A stretch of 64,000 nt of DNA from Amoebidium appalachense (GCA_963693365.1 CAVNZM010000007.1:5828001-5892000), one strand, 5' to 3'. Positions 37,230 to 64,000 are shown, numbered from the stretch's first letter. The notes: generated by a model not told the origin, from the letters alone. Numbers and translations: made by a program.

Positions 37230-37268
<39 letters not shown>
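37230..37268. repeat. Poly(G) tract, 39 bases
   Basis: Uninterrupted G run; a C35/A23 tract lies nearby at 37087-37137. Confidence 0.95.
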
Positions 37269-37270
<2 letters not shown>

Positions 37271-37548
37271 TGCGACTTTTGTGTGACCAACGTGGTTCAA
37301 GAAGGCACATGCCGCACATAAAATTTTCTCTTGAGAAGTTCAACAGAACTTTGCTTGATTTCCCATATCAGGAATTCGAATCATCGTGTGTACGTGCCAC
37401 AGGTTAGAGAGTGTGTGAGTTAAGATGCAAGTGTGTCACTTGAAGCATTGCTGAGTTTCGCCTATGCACCTGTTTTGTACGTGAGTTGTGCATATTATAC
37501 AGTATATGTGCTCATGTGTGATTTATGTGACAGTATGCCACTGTGTCA

Positions 37549-37550
<2 letters not shown>

Positions 37551-37622
<72 letters not shown>
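37551..37622. repeat. (GT)n microsatellite
   Basis: About 36 GT units; imperfect GT repeats continue to about 37830. Confidence 0.95.
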
Positions 37623-37629
<7 letters not shown>

Positions 37630-37796
37630 TGCCGTGTGATAGTGTTTGTGTGTGTGTGTGTGTGTGTGTGCGTGTGTGTGTGTGTGTCTGTATGACAATG
37701 CGTGTGTGTCACGTGTGTGTATCATGCAGGTGTGTGTGTGTGTGCACGTGTGTGCACGTTTGTGCACGTGTGTGTGTGTGCACGTGTGTGTGTGTA

Positions 37797-37829
<33 letters not shown>

Positions 37830-38674
37830 GCGTATTAGTGTGGGCCAAGGTGCCAGTGTGTTCATACGGTGGGTGTGGGCGGTATGTAAGTGTGTGCTGT
37901 GTATGCCTGGGGAGGCCCCGGGAGATTGGGGGGGGGGGGGGGGGGGGGGGGGGGAGGGGGGGGGGGAGGGGGAGGGGGAGAGGGAGAGGGAGGAAGTGGG
38001 GAGGGGGAGGGGGGGGGGGGAGGGGGGGGGGGGGGGGGAGCCCTAATTCTACACAAGCCAACCGCGACAAACAAGAAAGAATCCATTAAAAAAAAATCAA
38101 AACAAACCAACGGCCCGTTTGACACCAAACTCAAAAGAATTCCCAAAAAGCAGCTGGAAAAATTAGGGACTATATCCAGATAAGAAGTCAAGGCAAAACA
38201 AGCTTACACACTCTCTCTTTGACTTTGGGTGCTCCTGGACGCATTTTTGAAGCCATATACACTGCATGCATGCGAATTGGCCGGCCAGTGTACTATACGG
38301 CAAAGCAACACAAGCATGCAATGCAGGTACGCATTCCCCCCAGGGCTGAGGCTCCCCCTCTTGAGTCCTCCCACCACCGCTCCCCTCCTCCAACACACAC
38401 ACACACACGCACACAACTCCCACACCACGCTGGAAAAAGGCACTGGAAGGCAGATGGGTGAAAGGGGGGGGGGGGGGGGGGGGGGGGGAGGGAGGGGGGT
38501 GGGGGGGAAGGGGGGTTGTAAAGAGTGACAAGATGTTGGAAGGTGTTTGCGCTTGGGGGGAACTCGGAGGAGAAGGGGGAGAGAGAAGGGGGAGAGGGTC
38601 CCGGGTCGGGGGGGGAGGGGGGGGTATGTGTGGCCCCCCCGTGCTTATGTTGGCTTGGGGGTGCGGGGGGTAAG

Positions 38675-38741
<67 letters not shown>

Positions 38742-39520
38742 CGCGCGCGCATGCGTGCCTGCGCGTGAGCGTGCGTGCGCGAGTGTGCATGTAAGTGCAT
38801 GTGGGTGCCCGTGCACGCTTCAAACCCAAAACCAAAACCCAACCCAGCCCAACTTTAATCTTTCACTACAAAGAGCCTGTTCAAAAACCAAACAATCAAA
38901 ACTGAGCAACTTCAATACTTTCATCCAAATATCGGAAACTTTTGAACACTCCTAACCTAAAAAAATAACTGAACTTGAAACCTTTTTCTCATCGCGTCTG
39001 GATTTTCGAGACAAGATGTAATGGACACATGCTGAAAATTCCACGACAATTCACATTCGTCTGCAAGTGTATGAACGTGTAGATACAACATAGCAACATG
39101 CTATTTAATAATTAGTGTCACGCAGTGCACAGCCGCCAGTGTGCATACGTACACATGGCATATCCCCCCTCCCCCCCCCCCCCCCCCTCCCCCCTTCTCC
39201 CTCAACCGCTGCCGCCACCACCACTACCACACGTGCACACCTGCAACCTCACCTCCCAAAATATCGAAACAAAACAAATCGTATAAAGGAGAAAAGGGAA
39301 GGAAAAGAGACCCCGAGCATGCTATGGAACACAAGTGGGTAAATATGCAGCCTGGCATTGCACTGTCCATCACAATTTCAAATACAAAACTCATCCGGGC
39401 TAGGTACCGGTCTCCACATAACATCTATGATCGTTAAAAAATTTTTTTGTATACTTATCAGTTGGACAAGAGGGGAGAATGGACTGGAGCTTCCCCCCCC
39501 CCCCCCCCCCCCCCTTGCAA

Positions 39521-39551
<31 letters not shown>

Positions 39552-40043
39552 AGGGGGGAGGGGGGTCCCTCGACTCCCACTGGCACGAAGGCCACTAACG
39601 AAATATACATTCGATGACTGTGTAAACACTGTGCTGCAGTGCACTCGAAATAACTCGAAAATAAATGAATCGTCGCAAACCCCTTATAAATAAAAAAAAC
39701 ACAGATAAAATTAATTTTACATCATCGGACACTGAAAAACAAGCATACCGTGGTGTGTCCCATCGCCCAAAAAAAGAAAAGAAAAAGAAAAAAAAAAGAA
39801 AAGAAATAAATAAATAAAAACAAGCAGCTTGAAAAGGAAGAGCTGCCTTCGAAATCATTATGCAGCTGTGTTACACTAAGTTGGCAGCGCTGGGAGCCAG
39901 TTATCCGATTTTGCAAATTCACGCAAATGACCTCGTGGGAGTGCAGCTAGTCTCAGACGTGCCACCAACCATTTAACTGACCACGTCCCTTGACACTCTT
40001 CCTTTTTTTTTTTTTTTTTTTTTTTTTTTCCCCCTCTTTACAG

Positions 40044-40130
40044 GACACCCGCTGGTTCTCACATGGCACCCACTTGGTGGGCACAACTCAGCCGGAGACT
40101 AACAAAAAATACGGTCACATGTACACATGA
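40044..40130 (+). CDS. Orphan terminal exon, unrecognised
   Basis: A strong acceptor (T29, then CCCCCTCTTTACAG) precedes 28 in-frame codons and TGA. They begin DTRWFSHGTHLVGTT and end KKYGHMYT. The upstream exons were not found; the orphan promoter at 34430 is one candidate for the 5' end. No family recognised. Confidence 0.4.
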   Translation, partial: DTRWFSHGTHLVGTTQPETNKKYGHMYT

Positions 40131-40429
40131 GAAAAACAGCTTCTAAATATATACTATACCACAGCATGACGGACAGATGGCTGTCTAAAAATGTGAGCAC
40201 AGCCCACCTTCCACCTTAAAAAAGTTTGCACCCTTACCAGCTTTCCTGGGCACTACTATTTATTTATATGAGCCTCGGATATAACTTCGGCACTACGTGC
40301 CAGCAACAGTTTTTTTCTAGCTCTCCGAGTTTGCCTTGAAGACACATTACGGAATATCGATAATTCCGCGGCCATCGACCACTGGAGCCCGGTTCAGTAG
40401 GTACTGCGGCCCGGCCCGGCCCGATTTGT

Positions 40430-41761
40430 TTAGTTTTTCTCTGTGCCAGCATTATTCGCCGATTGGGGGTTAGCTGTGATGGCGGGCGAGTCGGTTGGGA
40501 TTTTTTTGGGTTGTTCCGTGGAGAGGCGGGCATTGGAACGGAAAATTGGGCCGCGCGCTTTGCGGGAGAGGGAGCGAACTGAACGCCTGCTAGCAGAGGC
40601 CGAGGGGGCTGGCGCTGGGGGTGCCGGGGCTGGCTCTGGGGAAAAGGAATTGGAACGGAAAAGACGGGGCTTGCGAGAGAGGGAGCGAACTGAACGCCTG
40701 CTAGCAGAGGCCGAGGGGGCTGGCGCTGGGGGTGCCGGGGCTGGCTCTGGGGAAAAGGAATTGGAACGGAAAAGACGGGGCTTGCGAGAGAGGGAGCGAA
40801 CTGAACGCCTGCTAGCAGAGGCCGAGGGGGCTGGTGCTGGGGGTGCCGGGGCTGGCTCTGGGGAAAAGGAATTGGAACGGAAAAGACGGGGCTTGCGAGA
40901 GAGGGAGCGAACTGAACGCCTGCTAGCAGAGGCCGAGGGGGCTGGCGCTGGGGGTGCCGGGGCTGGCTCTGGGGAAAAGGAATTGGAACGGAAAAGACGG
41001 GGCTTGCGCGAGAGCGAGCGAACTGAACGCCTCTTACCAGAGTCCGGGGTAGGAGGGTTAGCTGGTGTGATTGCCGGTGTGTTTTTGGGGGGCGCGGACG
41101 GTGCGGGGGCGGCGACGCGGGAATTGGAATGGAAACTAGGGCCACGCACTTTGCGAGAAAGTGTTTCCTCCGAGCGAACTGAACGCCTGCTGCCCGAGGG
41201 GGCTGGTGTCGGTGCGGGGGGTGGGACGTAGTTATTGGAACGGAAAAGACGGGGCTTGCGCGATAACGATCGAACTGAACGCCTCTTACCAGCTTCCGGA
41301 TTAGGAGGGTTTTCTGGTGTAATTGCCGGTGTGTTTACGCTGGATGCGGGTTTGGGTGCAGGGGCTGCGACGTGGGAATTCGAACGGAAATTCGGCCCAC
41401 GAGCTTTGCGGGAAAATATTGTCTCCTGCGAGCGAACTGAACGCCTGCCAGAGCCCTGAGGGGGGCTGCTGGTGGTTGCTGTGCCCCCGTTGGTTGTCGG
41501 CTTGGGTGAAGTTTCCGTAGTGAAGGCATTGGCACGGAATATTGGGCCACGTGCAACCCTCTTCAGCTTGTAATCCACCTCGCCTTCCCCATGAGAAACC
41601 ATGGCGGGTGTGTTGGAGTCCGAATTTCCTAACATGCCCTCTGCCGACGCACTGCTCACGGAGGAACTTGCCATGAGCAGAATTACGCAAGAGGAAAGAA
41701 CGGCGAAGAAAAAGCCACGACGTGGTGAACCCACCGTGTGGGTTTTCATTTCGAGTCCCAT
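40430..41761 (-). CDS. Repetitive secreted peptide-precursor-like protein
   Basis: 443 residues, no internal intron needed. A hydrophobic signal sequence lies at about 17-40 (FFAVLSSCVILLMASSSVSS). The rest is nine cassettes built as basic site, short core, then Pro/Ala/Ser-rich spacer. Cores are ARGPIFRAN, ARGPNFRSN, KPRLFRSNN, VRGPSFHSN, KPRLFRSNS (four times) and ARGPIFRSN. Each is preceded by RRSVRS...SRK-type basic clusters that suit furin/kexin-like cleavage. This is the layout of peptide-hormone or pheromone precursors (known architecture); cleavage and secretion are inferred. No C-terminal Gly for amidation is seen after the cores. Start at ATG 41761 or in-frame ATG 41749. A structural or RNA-binding Arg/Ser protein is the main alternative. 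Confidence 0.7.
   Translation of the reverse strand: MGLEMKTHTVGSPRRGFFFAVLSSCVILLMASSSVSSASAEGMLGNSDSNTPAMVSHGEGEVDYKLKRVARGPIFRANAFTTETSPKPTTNGGTATTSSPPQGSGRRSVRSQETIFSRKARGPNFRSNSHVAAPAPKPASSVNTPAITPENPPNPEAGKRRSVRSLSRKPRLFRSNNYVPPPAPTPAPSGSRRSVRSEETLSRKVRGPSFHSNSRVAAPAPSAPPKNTPAITPANPPTPDSGKRRSVRSLSRKPRLFRSNSFSPEPAPAPPAPAPSASASRRSVRSLSRKPRLFRSNSFSPEPAPAPPAPAPSASASRRSVRSLSRKPRLFRSNSFSPEPAPAPPAPAPSASASRRSVRSLSRKPRLFRSNSFSPEPAPAPPAPAPSASASRRSVRSLSRKARGPIFRSNARLSTEQPKKIPTDSPAITANPQSANNAGTEKN
40566..41014. repeat. 111-bp tandem repeat, four units, coding
   Basis: Units encode 37 residues each (KPRLFRSN to SVRSLSR) and are almost identical at DNA level; one silent C/T difference is visible near 40834. 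This points to recent amplification or gene conversion. Confidence 0.9.
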
Positions 41762-41999
41762 CTTCTGTAATAGTTAGCGAAGAAAAACTGACAAAGCTGT
41801 GTTTCCTGACTGAATTGCTCACTATGTGCCTAGTTGTGTTGGAGATGTGGTCCGGCTACTATCGATGTCGTCCGTGCCAAATCTGACATTAGATATGATC
41901 AATTACAAAGCACGTGTAGCACACAAGAGCATAACGCCTAAGGGAACCATGCACACGGGCCACACAAGTAGTGTGAGATGTGAATGGCTGTAAGGGCGC

Positions 42000-42096
42000 T
42001 TCTTATAAAAGAACACATGCTTTGCTATGTCACCGTCTATGTTGCCAGGAGCGCATGTCAGTGTCACGGCCGCGGCAACTAAACGCCCAATCAGAT
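42000..42096 (-). promoter_or_regulatory. Probable promoter of the peptide-precursor gene
   Basis: On the minus strand ATTGG (about 42092) and TTTTATAAG (about 42010-42002) lie upstream of ATG 41761, leaving a leader of about 220 nt. The plus strand also reads TATAAAA here, so a rightward promoter cannot be excluded. Confidence 0.4.
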
Positions 42097-42808
42097 CCCT
42101 TAGCTGCTATTGAGATATGAATAACCATATATAGTTTTGCTTACCAGCAGTTGATTGGTGTTGGGTGTGTGGGAGATTCACTAGGAATTATTTGGAATTT
42201 GAGATGGTATGCAGCTTAGGGCTTGAACTTTTATCGCCAGAAGCTAAGGAAAAGCAGGCCGGGGGAGGAATCATGTGCACCTAAAGTGGGTGTTCAAAAC
42301 AAAGAAAAAAAGGGGTTGGGCTGAGAAGTATTTGATATCTGCAGCGAACTCACGCTTGTAATTAGCAGGCGGACGCCGTACAGGTTGGGCCCACCACTCC
42401 CAGTGTACTTGACCGTGAATTCAGAATAAATTGTTCACAAAATACCTCCGGGAGCACCCCCTAGCTCGCCCCAACCTCTCCGAAAAGATCCATATTCATT
42501 ACGTCCATCCCCATCTTATTTTTTTATGGGGGGGAAATTTCCTCTTATGGAATAAAAATGGAGATGAGACATGTCCAGGAAGGGTGACCTGTAGTCCTCC
42601 TACTCCTCACAAGTTTCATGATGATAATTTCAAGCCCTGTCCAAGGAAGATAAAAACTTTTGAACTGATAACGAAACCCACAACGTTTCTCAACAAGCTC
42701 GCTCGACGGTTAACCAATTAGATGAGTTCATTTTGTTCATCTATAATTGACGAGGCGGTCCTTGCATTCCACGGCCGGGCATTCCACATTCCTTGGGCAG
42801 GAGTGTGC
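42097..42808. other. Unique intergenic sequence
   Basis: Low in repeats. A 96-codon plus-strand ORF (42431-42721) is present but not recognised and does not start at a convincing ATG context. Confidence 0.4.
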
Positions 42809-42860
42809 CATACAAGCCTGAGCCCATGCACACGTGTGTGCATGGGCTCAGGCTTGTATG
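42809..42860. repeat. 52-bp perfect palindrome
   Basis: Two 25-base arms (CATACAAGCCTGAGCCCATG... and its reverse complement) are separated by the two bases GT. The flanks show weaker symmetry. It can form a cruciform or RNA hairpin. Confidence 0.95.
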
Positions 42861-42902
42861 TACACATGTCATGGAGTACGTGGTGTCGCCTGCCATTTGC
42901 AG

Positions 42903-43412
42903 CCAACATGGGATCGTTTGTCGTTGTAAACATCGAAATTGTGCCCCTGCACCATGGGCCAGATATGTCTGTGAGCCTGCAGGCCATGGAGCCTTCAAGG
43001 GCTAAAAATAAGATTCGTATGTAAAAAACTATTAGGAATGTCCGAGGCATAATTCCTCCACCACGTTTCTCGCGTACCGGCTATTGTATTTTTTATTCTG
43101 TATACTGCCGTCCGACGGCCCTCCAATTTTTGTCGAGCGTACGATCGGCACAATGCCTCTTTGTATCACTTCAATGCTTTTTGATTATCCGAGGAGCTGC
43201 CAGGAGCTGCTCAGTACGTGACCACTCCCGAGCATTCCGCAACTTTTTCGGATTTGACATCTTGCAACATCATCCATGCATATGGCAACGAAACATTGCG
43301 TCAGGCCAACTATATCACGTGGTTCACGTGCACCATCAAAAAGTTGATCACTGATGATACATATCAAAAGTGTTACATGTGTTATTCACTGTGGAACAAG
43401 CTCAACTCCTGA
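42903..43412 (+). CDS. Candidate two-exon 3' gene fragment, unrecognised
   Basis: Exon-like 42903-43016 (acceptor CATTTGCAG, donor GTATGT; reads NMGSFVVVNIEIVPLHHGPD) joins in phase to 43204-43412 (acceptor CTGCCAG; reads YVTTPEHSATFSD, later YQKCYMCYSLWNKLNS then stop). The composition is protein-like but other frames are open too. The 5' part is unknown. Confidence 0.28.
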
Positions 43413-43423
43413 AATCATTGTGA

Positions 43424-43560
<137 letters not shown>

Positions 43561-43645
43561 CACGCACACGCACGCACACTCACGCACACGCACGCACACG
43601 CACGTCACACGCACGCACACGCACACCCACACGCACGCACACACT

Positions 43646-44867
43646 CACCACGTGGTACCCCACCTCGGCTCCCCACAACCAAAGGCCAAGTTGGCAGTGA
43701 AAACAAATACAGTACTCATTCAAGCATTTGAAAAACTCAAAAGAAAAAAAATACTGTTGTATACAGTAAGTGGTACATGGCTGACACCTGCGTTGCCGTG
43801 ACTAAACTAGCATGGGATCACCGTGAACACAGCAGTCCGTCTCAAATGGTATCCATACAAATGCATGTCACGTGACAAGACAGCAGTATCCATGATACAT
43901 CCACGCAAAGTTTTCGTGGCTCCTGTACCAACCGGAGAGTCTCGTGGCTGGCTTCTTGCCCAACACATAATATATATATAGTCGTTACGGTTAAACTTTG
44001 TCGTGGGGAGGTTGTGCAAGTCCAAAACACTGTGACAAGCACGCACACAAAAAAAAATAATAACAATAATAATAATATAAAAAAAAGCCACAAACAATGA
44101 AAAGGTGTAGAAGCAATGCCATTCTTCCCAATCCCGCAATCGGAAATATGGGATGCCATCATCAACATGATACATAACGCTTGCTGCTGAAAAGGCTTAG
44201 AAAGAGGCTTAATGGGCTGATGAGTTCGGAGCTCGGGACACGGTATACCCACACTAACCAACATGGTATATGAAGGTAGCTAGAACTGGGCAGGACGTGT
44301 CAAATCATATGGTGCATGAAAAGTTTTACAGTTTCAGGAGTCATTGACAGTCTTTCAAAACTTGTAAGCTTTGCACTGTGTGAGAGGGTTGCATGGTTAT
44401 CATCATATGCCATCACGGTGACTGACCATGGGGAAAGGTGTCATAAGACAGAGCAAGCCTACCTAAGGAGCATCATATAGTAATGGCATGAACATTTGTG
44501 CCACAGTCTCTCTAATTTAGAGTTACGAGTATACCAACACGGTGTTTTGAAACAGAACCGTGCGTGACACGGCCCGGGGACGTTGAACTAGAGTTCCGAA
44601 GCTGAACAAGTCTAAACTCAAACAATTGTTCAACTGCACGACGGTCACCAACACACCATATCAGGTTTCCTTTCTATCATTTTTTCTTACTTTCATCCCT
44701 TAAATTTTCTCTTTCATAGAGCCTTTCTTTTCCTTCTCTTTCTTCTTCTTCTCCTTCTTCCTTCTTCTTCTTCTTCTTCTTCTTCTTCTTCTTCTTTTTT
44801 TTGGACAAAACTTTCCTTTTCCCTTTGCACCTGTCCCATAATATTTGCTTTTTCTGGGCACCAACCC
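43646..44867. other. Intergenic region upstream of the VOC gene
   Basis: Mostly unique AT-balanced sequence with no convincing ORF, ending in a (CTT)n tract at about 44733-44797. Confidence 0.5.
44733..44797. repeat. (CTT)n trinucleotide repeat
   Basis: About 15 CTT units about 70 bp upstream of ATG 44868. Confidence 0.9.
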
Positions 44868-45548
44868 ATGATGGCGCATCCCATTTCACCCATCACCACC
44901 CTCCGTCCCTACCTCTGCTTCCCAGGCACTTGCGAAGAAGTTATGCACTTCTACGCGGGCGTGTTTGGGTCCAACCCTGTCAAGATGACACGGTTCAAAG
45001 ACGGACCGGATCAGTGCAAAACACAATACGGAAAGGAAAACGGAAACAAAATTATGCATTGCACCTTCGAGGCTGGAAAGCTGTTTTTCATGGCCGCGGA
45101 CGACGCGTGCGGTTAGGAGAAAACGGAACACGGAGAAGCGATGGTCGAAGGAAAGGTTGTGGAAAAGAAGAAGAGAAAGGTGGAAGGGGAGGGTGAGGTG
45201 GTGCATACAGAAAACGTGGAAACTATCGAGTCTCTCAGAGAACCAGAACATGACTCGGAGCAAAAGAAACATTCGGAGGCAGAGGGGGAGGTGAAAAATG
45301 GTGGTGGGGGAAAACAGGTGCAGACAGCGCTCGCGCTCGATTTCAAAGACACCAACGGCGCGGCAACAATTTTCAACGCGCTTCCGTCCGGAGGGGGGAA
45401 AATGTTGGTGGAGTTTAGAGAGGAGCGGTGGGGGGACATGTTTGGTATGGTGCGGGATAGGTTTGGGGTGGAGTGGATGGTTACGTCACGTGATCACCTG
45501 CCGTGGGGGTTTGTGGGTGACAGGTCGGAGCCTGCAGGGCTGCCTTGA
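44868..45548 (+). CDS. PhnB-like VOC (glyoxalase-fold) protein, interrupted by TAG or a 216-nt intron
   Basis: The first part (LRPYLCFPGTCEEVMHFYAG, then NKIMHCTFEAGKLFFMAADD) and last part (ALALDFKDTNGAATIFNALP, GGGKMLVEF, RWGDMFGMVRDRFGVEWMV) are the two halves of a PhnB/3-demethylubiquinone methyltransferase-like VOC domain. They lie in one frame, broken by a single TAG at 45114-45116 after DDACG. An open Lys/Glu-rich stretch, including KKKRKVEGEGE, follows it. A GT (45112) to AG (45327) intron of 216 nt would remove the stop and the insert and restore a normal family loop (DAC-ALALDF). The alternatives are stop-codon readthrough, a sequencing error, or a decaying gene. Tandem ATG ATG at 44868; the first was used. 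The substrate is unknown. Confidence 0.72.
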
Positions 45549-46530
45549 TGTCATCATGATATGTTACTGCCACGGGCTGCGTCATTATACACATATTTAA
45601 ATTTCTACTTTTTTAGTTGTTTAATTTAAAAAAAAATTGCGTGTTTAAACTACCCACACAAATTTTCATCCGGGCTAATCAGTCAGGTCGTGCGTGCATT
45701 ATTGGTCGATGGAATTTTTGGTGAGATTGCGATATTCCTACCATTTTACTCAAAAGTATTAAAAACTTTCTATTGCAGAGAGGAGAGGGGAGGGGTTTTT
45801 TGTTTGTTTGTATTTTTTTTGGGGGGGGGGGGGGAGGGGAGGGGGGGGAGAAGGGGGGAGGGGACGAGGTGAAAGAGGGGGGGGGGGGGGGGAGGCCCGA
45901 GGTGGGGGGGGGGGGGGTGCACGTGAGGGGGGGGCAGGGGGGGGGGGGGGGGGGGGGGGGGGTGGTCCAGGTTCGTATAAAGTTTTAGAGCACTTGAATC
46001 TTATTTCATTAGCGGGTACAACTTGTTATATAACTTATGACACGAACCTGACCATCCCCCCCTTCCCCCGGGGAAAAAAAAAAAGAAGTTTAACACACCC
46101 ACTGGCTACACACACACACACCGCCACAAATCCCCCCCCCCCCCCCCCCCCAGTGCACTGGTTGACGTTTGCAGCTTTCCATAACATATAGGTCGATGAC
46201 CTTTTTAATATCCGGGTACCTTCCCATTTGTTAATTATAAACATCGCAAAGTTCTGCTTTTTGTCACTGGCTGAGCTTCCCGTCGGAGAAACATTGATCA
46301 AAGCTACCCATAGCAATCAAAAGCTATCATAGTATATACCTACATTACACCTGCGCATGAGTTGTTTTGAGAACCTGCCATGGCCAGTTCCGCGACTGCT
46401 GGTGTGTGTGGCAACCGTAGTAATAACTACTACTGTAGCAGGAGCTGTGTTTTTTTAATCGTGAAAAGACGTGTGCTTCTGCAGGTGTTGGTCTGGAGAG
46501 CTTGAAACAATCACTGTCGGGGAGACGGGG

Positions 46531-46562
<32 letters not shown>

Positions 46563-48067
46563 AGGGGGGGGGGGGCAAGCTCGGGGAGAACATGTACAGA
46601 AAAGCGGTGCGTGCGCGGGTGTGTGTGTGTGTGTGTGTGTGTGTTGTGCACGTGTGTTTGTTTTTCTCTCTGTGCGCGCACGTGTGTGTGTGTGTGGGTT
46701 TGGGGGGAGGGAGGGGAGGGAAGAGAGAGGGGGGGTGAGGGGGGGTAAGGGGGGGGGGGAAAGAGAAAGAGAGAAGGATCGAGGGGATGGGGGGGAGGAG
46801 AAGGAAGAAAAGAGGGTGGGCCAGGGGAAAAGGGGGGGCAAGAGAAAGAGCTATATTCATTGGGGGGGGGGGGGGGGGGGGGGGGTCTTGGGATTGCAAA
46901 GCGAGAGAAAGTTTGAGGGACAACTCAACCCAATTGTGGAGTGTCACGGGGTAGGATATGGGGGGTTGAAAGGGGGAGAAAGGGCAAAGCTTAATTCGAA
47001 CTTGTCCAAACCCCCACTTACTCAACCCATGGCCACCCAATCCCCTCCTTTTTGTAGCACCATTAATATTCCCCACTTTTCTTCTCCCTATCCCATTTTG
47101 TGTCAACATTATTGCCTTCCGAAGTTCCAACTTCCTGGCATCGAAAGATTCCAGACACAATCCTTGGCTAACAGAGGTGTCTCATGACGCTCGGGTGGCC
47201 CAAGATCACCGGCATGTTTGGATTTTTATGGATTCAAATTCCAGGATTTTTCATTTTTATATTTTATTTTTTTATTACAAGTATCACATGCTGTGCCGGT
47301 AGATTATTTGTAGTGGTGTTTGCGCCGAGCACAAATCTTAAAAAGTGAAACGACAAGTCCGCCTCCCTCGTTTAGGAGTTGGGCTGGAAAACCAGGGCTG
47401 CATCCACCAAAAATACACGTTGAATGCCATAAATACCATAATAAGTATGATTTACAAGACACATCTCTGTCCACGGACACGCGCATACACAACTTCCCAG
47501 GGTTTGGCCGTTGGAAAACAACCACGACTACTCCACTCGTGTGGCAAAAATTTTCAATTTGAAATTCGCAAAAAGTTAAAATTTTCCATGTCCCCTATTA
47601 CTGCATGTGCCTAAGTCAAACCATACACCAGCTGATGCACATTTGGAAACCTTCTAGAATCCCCACTCAGGATTGCGCCAAAACCCTCCCCCCCAAAAAA
47701 ACCCAACGAAGACAAATAAACAAACAAACGAAAGCAGATAAAAAACCGAAAATATATACCTCTCGGTATGCAGTAACATATCACCGTGCGCGCCATCAAA
47801 CAATGGTCTCAATCTAGTCTAAGTGCAACTATGTATAGATACATTAATCGATTGCTCTCTTCCACACGCATATCGGGGTGTTGTACTATCACCCCGTCAC
47901 TTTTACCCACTTTAGGCAATTATCCCATTAGTCAAGAGACGCGCCATAGAAGCAAACATACGGATCTGAAATGGCAGTTGTCATGTTGCCTTATGATAAT
48001 TATTCATAACCAGATATGCAACCAACCAATCAAAATGGAGGATGGTCAAGTGATTTGGTCACGTGAC
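45549..48067. other. Spacer between VOC and polymerase delta genes
   Basis: Contains G blocks (45810-45965), GT/G/C blocks (46525-46900) and otherwise unique sequence. The only item worth naming is a micro-ORF at 46357. Confidence 0.5.
46357..46458 (+). CDS. Possible 33-residue membrane micro-ORF
   Basis: ATG to TAA reading MSCFENLPWPVPRLL then a hydrophobic run (VCVATVVITTTVAGAVFF) suitable for one membrane helix. There is no supporting promoter or homology; chance is a real possibility. Confidence 0.15.
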   Translation: MSCFENLPWPVPRLLVCVATVVITTTVAGAVFF

Positions 48068-63797
<15,730 letters not shown>

Positions 63798-64000
63798 CTG
63801 TGGGTGTGGGTGACATGAGGGGGCGGGTGTGGGTGGGCACCCGGGGGGGGAGGAGGGGGGGGGGGGAGGGGAGGGGGGGAGGGGGGGGGAGGGGGGCCGT
63901 TTGGAGGGAGAGAAAGTTAGTGTGTGTATGTGTATATGGGAGAGAGAGGAGAGAGAAAGGGGGAGGGAGAGAGAGAGTGTGTGTGTGTGCGTGCATGTGT
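63798..64000. other. Polymerase delta intron running off the right edge
   Basis: G-rich and AG/GT simple sequence. No exon recognised; upstream polymerase exons must lie beyond the window. Confidence 0.7.

Larger units (their letters stand above)
36035..40043. other. Repeat-dominated region with possible orphan exons
   Basis: C tracts at 36120-36235 and 36660-36876, with A-rich, G and GT blocks at 36900-36933, 37091-37137, 37230-37268, 37551-37830, 37929-38039 and 38466-38735. Exon-like segments ending in GT donors occur near 38219-38331 (reading LGAPGRIFEAIYTACMRIGR, then CAG/GTACGC) but cannot be tied to a gene. Confidence 0.5.

Noticed and set aside
38163-38816. Minus-strand 217-codon ORF
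   Set aside because: Most of it is translated microsatellite; the remaining segment has no recognisable domain.
40443-41231. Plus-strand ORF opposite the peptide-precursor gene (Glu/Arg/Gly-rich)
   Set aside because: Antisense shadow of the repeated coding unit; it lacks a signal peptide or known domain.

Overview
The window is nuclear DNA of a eukaryote. Its protein genes are split by many GT-AG introns, promoters carry CCAAT and TATA boxes, and there is a tRNA-Pro gene with a Pol III T-run. Coding exons are GC-rich and well conserved. Introns and intergenic DNA are packed with microsatellites: (AC)n, (AG)n, and dG/dC homopolymers of 30 to 63 bases. The DNA polymerase delta and PTB proteins look animal-like, but the fumarase is the bacterial/protist class I iron-sulfur type with a mitochondrial-type leader. 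A unicellular relative of animals would fit, but the lineage cannot be fixed from this sequence alone.

Layout. 470-6558 (minus): class I fumarate hydratase, 12 exons, C-terminal part beyond the left edge. 9018-21615 (plus): polypyrimidine tract-binding protein with four RRMs, 11 recognised exons. 22641-23495 (minus) and 24727-25575 (plus): two intronless, secreted alanine-racemase-fold proteins in a divergent inverted duplication, most like bacterial broad-specificity amino-acid racemases but lacking the C-terminal domain. 27915-32578: small, mostly unrecognised ORFs, including a three-exon secreted protein at 30343-31827. 32745-32816: tRNA-Pro(UGG). 32850-40430: largely repeats, with an orphan promoter, an array of 17 near-palindromes at about 20 bp spacing, and an orphan terminal exon. 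40430-41761 (minus): a repetitive secreted peptide-precursor-like protein. 44868-45548 (plus): a PhnB-like VOC protein with an in-frame TAG or a short intron. 48068-63797 (minus): catalytic subunit of DNA polymerase delta, 20 exons, N-terminus beyond the right edge.

The most unusual feature is recurrent. At about ten exon-intron boundaries in all three large genes, a tandem repeat starts in, or includes, the splice site and neighbouring exon bases. Units run from 22-30 bp minisatellites to 50-134 bp duplications. In the PTB gene one array repeats a long polypyrimidine tract plus 3' splice site three times, which is the kind of sequence PTB itself binds. These arrays could explain how introns here grow and how alternative splice sites arise.

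Exon joins were checked by reading phase: the PTB model sums to 440 codons including stop, and the fumarase and polymerase models join in phase throughout. No homology search could be run, so family assignments rest on recognised motifs.
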